15,269 nt of DNA, from NCBI GenBank assembly GCA_003158365.1, contig PMIW01000097.1, positions 1 through 15,269 of the forward strand, given 5' to 3'. The position numbers were made by a program, and so were the translations under genes. Each line of letters starts with the position of its first letter. Position 1 is the stretch's first letter. Origin of the DNA: Ignavibacteriota bacterium (GTDB taxonomy: Bacteria; Bacteroidota; Ignavibacteria; Tepidaquicellales; Tepidaquicellaceae). Below, piece after piece: positions 13,289-15,269 of this stretch. The notes beneath the pieces are model-generated. The model was not told the DNA's origin. It made no database searches and saw only the letters and a list, made by a program, of their open reading frames with translations.

Positions 13289-15079
13289 TTAGAATTTGTA
13301 TGTAAAACAGTAATCCGTTTTTTTGTTTGCATTTAACGGATAATAAGACTCTTCGCCGTTAAAATTTTTCGCATAAAAATAGTAAACTATGTTTGCTTCA
13401 GGCGGAATATCCGCAATTATTCCGTTGTATAATCCCGATTTATTCCCGTCATCATTGCCTTCCACGTATGCGAGATTTTTTTCGGCAAAAGAAATTCCAT
13501 TGTCGGTTGAATAATATATTTTTACCGAATTACCGTCGATTAAATATTTTGATGCAAGCGAGATAGAGACGCTCAGAGTTCTGCTGTCTTCTTTTTTGAT
13601 TGCCGGTTCATTGCTCCATACCATTCCGAAATATAACAGTGCATTATATGCATTGATTAATCCCCAGCCCATAATGTTATTCGGGGTGGAAGAATTATTA
13701 GCCGTCATTCTTAATGCTTCCCTGACCTGCATCGGCGTGAGTTCGGGATGTGCAGATAATATCAATGCGCAAACACCTGCCGTAATCGGGGTTGAGAATG
13801 ATGTCCCGTTTGAATATTCGTATCTGCCTGAATTGTATTTTGATGCAACATAAACATTAACACCCATTGCACACACATCGGGTTTGGTTCTGCCGTCACT
13901 TGTGGGACCGTTTGAACTGAAATTTGCTATACCGCCGTCGAAAGTAACGGCTCCGACTGAAATTATTGAATCGCCGTCTGCGGCTGAACCCAGAGAGGGG
14001 ATAGCCGTCTGGGTATAGTTACCCATTGCATTTAATACTACAATACCGAGATAAGCTGCTCTTTCACCTGCCAGTGTTGTTATTGCGGTCTTACCGTCGA
14101 AGTTTTCATACTTGTATGAATTTGCAATATAAGGTTTATCGAATTCTTTATAGACCAGTGAACTTGTTATAATGTCTGCGCCTTTTAATTCCACCCATTC
14201 AGCAGCCTGAAGCCAGTCATCTTCTTCCATCGGAGTTTCGGAAGAAACATATTCCGTTTTTGCGAGAAGGAAATCGGAATTGAATGCGGGACCGATAAGC
14301 TTGCCGGTTTTAAATCCTGCCATCGTGGAGAGTGTTGCCGTGCCGTGCCAGCCCTGTTCATTTGCATCTTCATATTTCTGATTCGGTTCACTGAATGTAT
14401 TTCCGTCGTTATTTACGAAATCATATTCATCCGATATTTTCAGGTCTTTTAGTGCTTCGTGATTTCTCCATTCAAATCCATCGTCGAAACTCGCTACCAC
14501 TACACCTTTGCCTGTTATTCCCAAATCATGTACTTTCGGAACATCTATCTGGTTCATCTGGTTGAACGAATTCCCGTAGTTTAAAATATTGTGTTTATCT
14601 TTAAAATGAAAAATCTGATTATCATAATGCTCGTAGTTTTCTACAGGAGCAAGGCTGACAAAATTCTGCTTGAATAATTTATTAACGACTTTCATTTGTG
14701 AAACACAATCGAGTTTTTCCACTTTTGCTGCCTGTTCAGTACTTAGATATGCGCTGACCCCGTTCAGCCATCTTGATTTGGCAATTATATCAATTCCGAG
14801 CATTTTGATTTCCATCATATATAATTCATAAAGAGGTAAATCGCCAAAGTCAACAAGATTATCAGCAGGTAAGACTTTTAATCTTCTTTGAATTGCATGT
14901 TTAGAAAGCCGCTCCATTGTTGATTTATATGCAATGCTTTCGGGAGTAATTTTATCTTGTTGAAAATATACTCCTTTATCTTTAAATATTATCCAGTATT
15001 TTGTATCGGCTGTCTCCTGCGCATAAACAGCGCCGCCGACGAATAAAATAAGTACAAACAGATATAATTTTTTAATCAT
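13289..15079 (-). CDS. Secreted subtilisin-family (S8) serine protease
   Basis: This 596-residue protein has a signal peptide (cleavage likely after 'GAVYA', residue 20). A prodomain-like region of about 150 residues follows, then a subtilase domain with a complete catalytic set. Asp199 is in 'VASFDDGF', His245 in 'GWHGTATLS' and Ser427 in 'NGTSFSTPI', with the oxyanion Asn354 in 'NAMGN'. The Asp motif is DDG instead of the common DTG or DSG. About 105 residues follow the catalytic domain and contain an Asp-box-like 'YYSTDNGISF'. The sequence ends without the conserved T9SS sorting-domain signature, unlike the four large secreted neighbours. It may be periplasmic or leave the cell by another signal. 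Substrate unknown. The gene is first in the run of minus-strand genes, with an AT-rich upstream region and no Shine-Dalgarno. It ends 135 bases before the next start with no clear terminator, so read-through into copy B is possible. Confidence 0.88.
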   Translation of the reverse strand: MIKKLYLFVLILFVGGAVYAQETADTKYWIIFKDKGVYFQQDKITPESIAYKSTMERLSKHAIQRRLKVLPADNLVDFGDLPLYELYMMEIKMLGIDIIAKSRWLNGVSAYLSTEQAAKVEKLDCVSQMKVVNKLFKQNFVSLAPVENYEHYDNQIFHFKDKHNILNYGNSFNQMNQIDVPKVHDLGITGKGVVVASFDDGFEWRNHEALKDLKISDEYDFVNNDGNTFSEPNQKYEDANEQGWHGTATLSTMAGFKTGKLIGPAFNSDFLLAKTEYVSSETPMEEDDWLQAAEWVELKGADIITSSLVYKEFDKPYIANSYKYENFDGKTAITTLAGERAAYLGIVVLNAMGNYTQTAIPSLGSAADGDSIISVGAVTFDGGIANFSSNGPTSDGRTKPDVCAMGVNVYVASKYNSGRYEYSNGTSFSTPITAGVCALILSAHPELTPMQVREALRMTANNSSTPNNIMGWGLINAYNALLYFGMVWSNEPAIKKEDSRTLSVSISLASKYLIDGNSVKIYYSTDNGISFAEKNLAYVEGNDDGNKSGLYNGIIADIPPEANIVYYFYAKNFNGEESYYPLNANKKTDYCFTYKF

Positions 15080-15156
15080 TTTTAAACTTAATTCTAATTT
15101 ATTATTAATATAAATATAAAATATTTCTTAGGAATATAACATTCAAGTTATTATAA

Positions 15157-15192
15157 AGTTCGTAGAGTTCTTTGAGTTCGTAGAGTCTGTAG
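15157..15192. repeat. Nine-base tandem repeat
   Basis: Four consecutive nonamers (AGTTCGTAG, AGTTCTTTG, AGTTCGTAG, AGTCTGTAG) lie in the 190-base stretch upstream of the protease gene. Related words (complements of GTTCTTTGCG) occur at 2218-2229 and 6843-6854. No coding role seen. Confidence 0.7.
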
Positions 15193-15228
15193 AGAATCTA
15201 TTATTTAGAAATTTTATTTTAATAATAT

Positions 15229-15269
15229 TCCCGATACACTTTGTTATCGGGACTTCTGATTAAATGATT
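15229..15269. repeat. Palindromic element cut by the window edge
   Basis: TCCCGATA and TATCGGGA (8-base arms, 8-base loop) are followed by TTCTGATTAAATGATT, which parallels bases 11269-11283 at the end of the 11288-13153 gene. The matching second hairpin would lie just outside the window. Confidence 0.65.

Overview
The window looks like a chromosomal segment from the Ignavibacteria/Chlorobi side of the FCB group (Bacteroidota relatives). Four large secreted proteins end in a type IX secretion (T9SS) type A sorting domain with the 'YQNYPNPFNP' signature common in Ignavibacteria. The small ferredoxin has the Chlorobium/Allochromatium-type second cluster. The DNA is AT-rich, and almost no gene has a Shine-Dalgarno sequence. 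This placement is an inference from sequence character, not a database result.

Layout. (1) Bases 2-2193, plus strand: the 3' part of a NuoG/FdhA-family iron-sulfur/molybdopterin subunit, followed 11 bases later by a rubrerythrin-like di-iron protein, then a strong terminator hairpin. (2) Bases 2393-6467, minus strand: two tandem paralogous secreted proteins made of 12-13 Asp-box (beta-propeller-like) repeats plus a T9SS domain, probably one operon. (3) Bases 6468-6927: a gene-free, repeat-filled stretch. (4) Bases 6928-8714, minus strand: a monofunctional aspartate kinase and a 2[4Fe-4S] ferredoxin with a TTG start, separated by a terminator. (5) Bases 8715-9072: ferredoxin upstream region with a 14-base perfect palindrome and a tandem repeat array. 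(6) Bases 9073-13153, minus strand: two closely related Omp28-like, thioredoxin-fold (CGPC) T9SS cargo proteins, each followed by a palindromic repeat array. (7) Bases 13289-15079, minus strand: a secreted subtilisin-family protease. (8) Bases 15080-15269: short tandem repeats and another copy of the palindromic element cut by the window edge.

The recurring non-coding theme is a compact two-hairpin element: a 'TCCCGAT...ATCGGGA' palindrome joined to a small AT-rich hairpin. It sits on or directly after stop codons. At the ends of both Omp28-like genes the small hairpin contains the stop codon itself. In the array at 8900-9087 all three units carry a copy of the last codons of a T9SS sorting domain (LMIK, LVIK or LLLK, then TGA) at the same relative place. 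The stop/ATG overlap (ATGA) opens 17-22-codon reading frames through the palindromes. Separately, both propeller genes have heptanucleotide-periodic DNA inside the signal-peptide codons, an arrangement that could allow out-of-frame slippage. No CRISPR array, tRNA, rRNA, transposase or prophage gene was seen.
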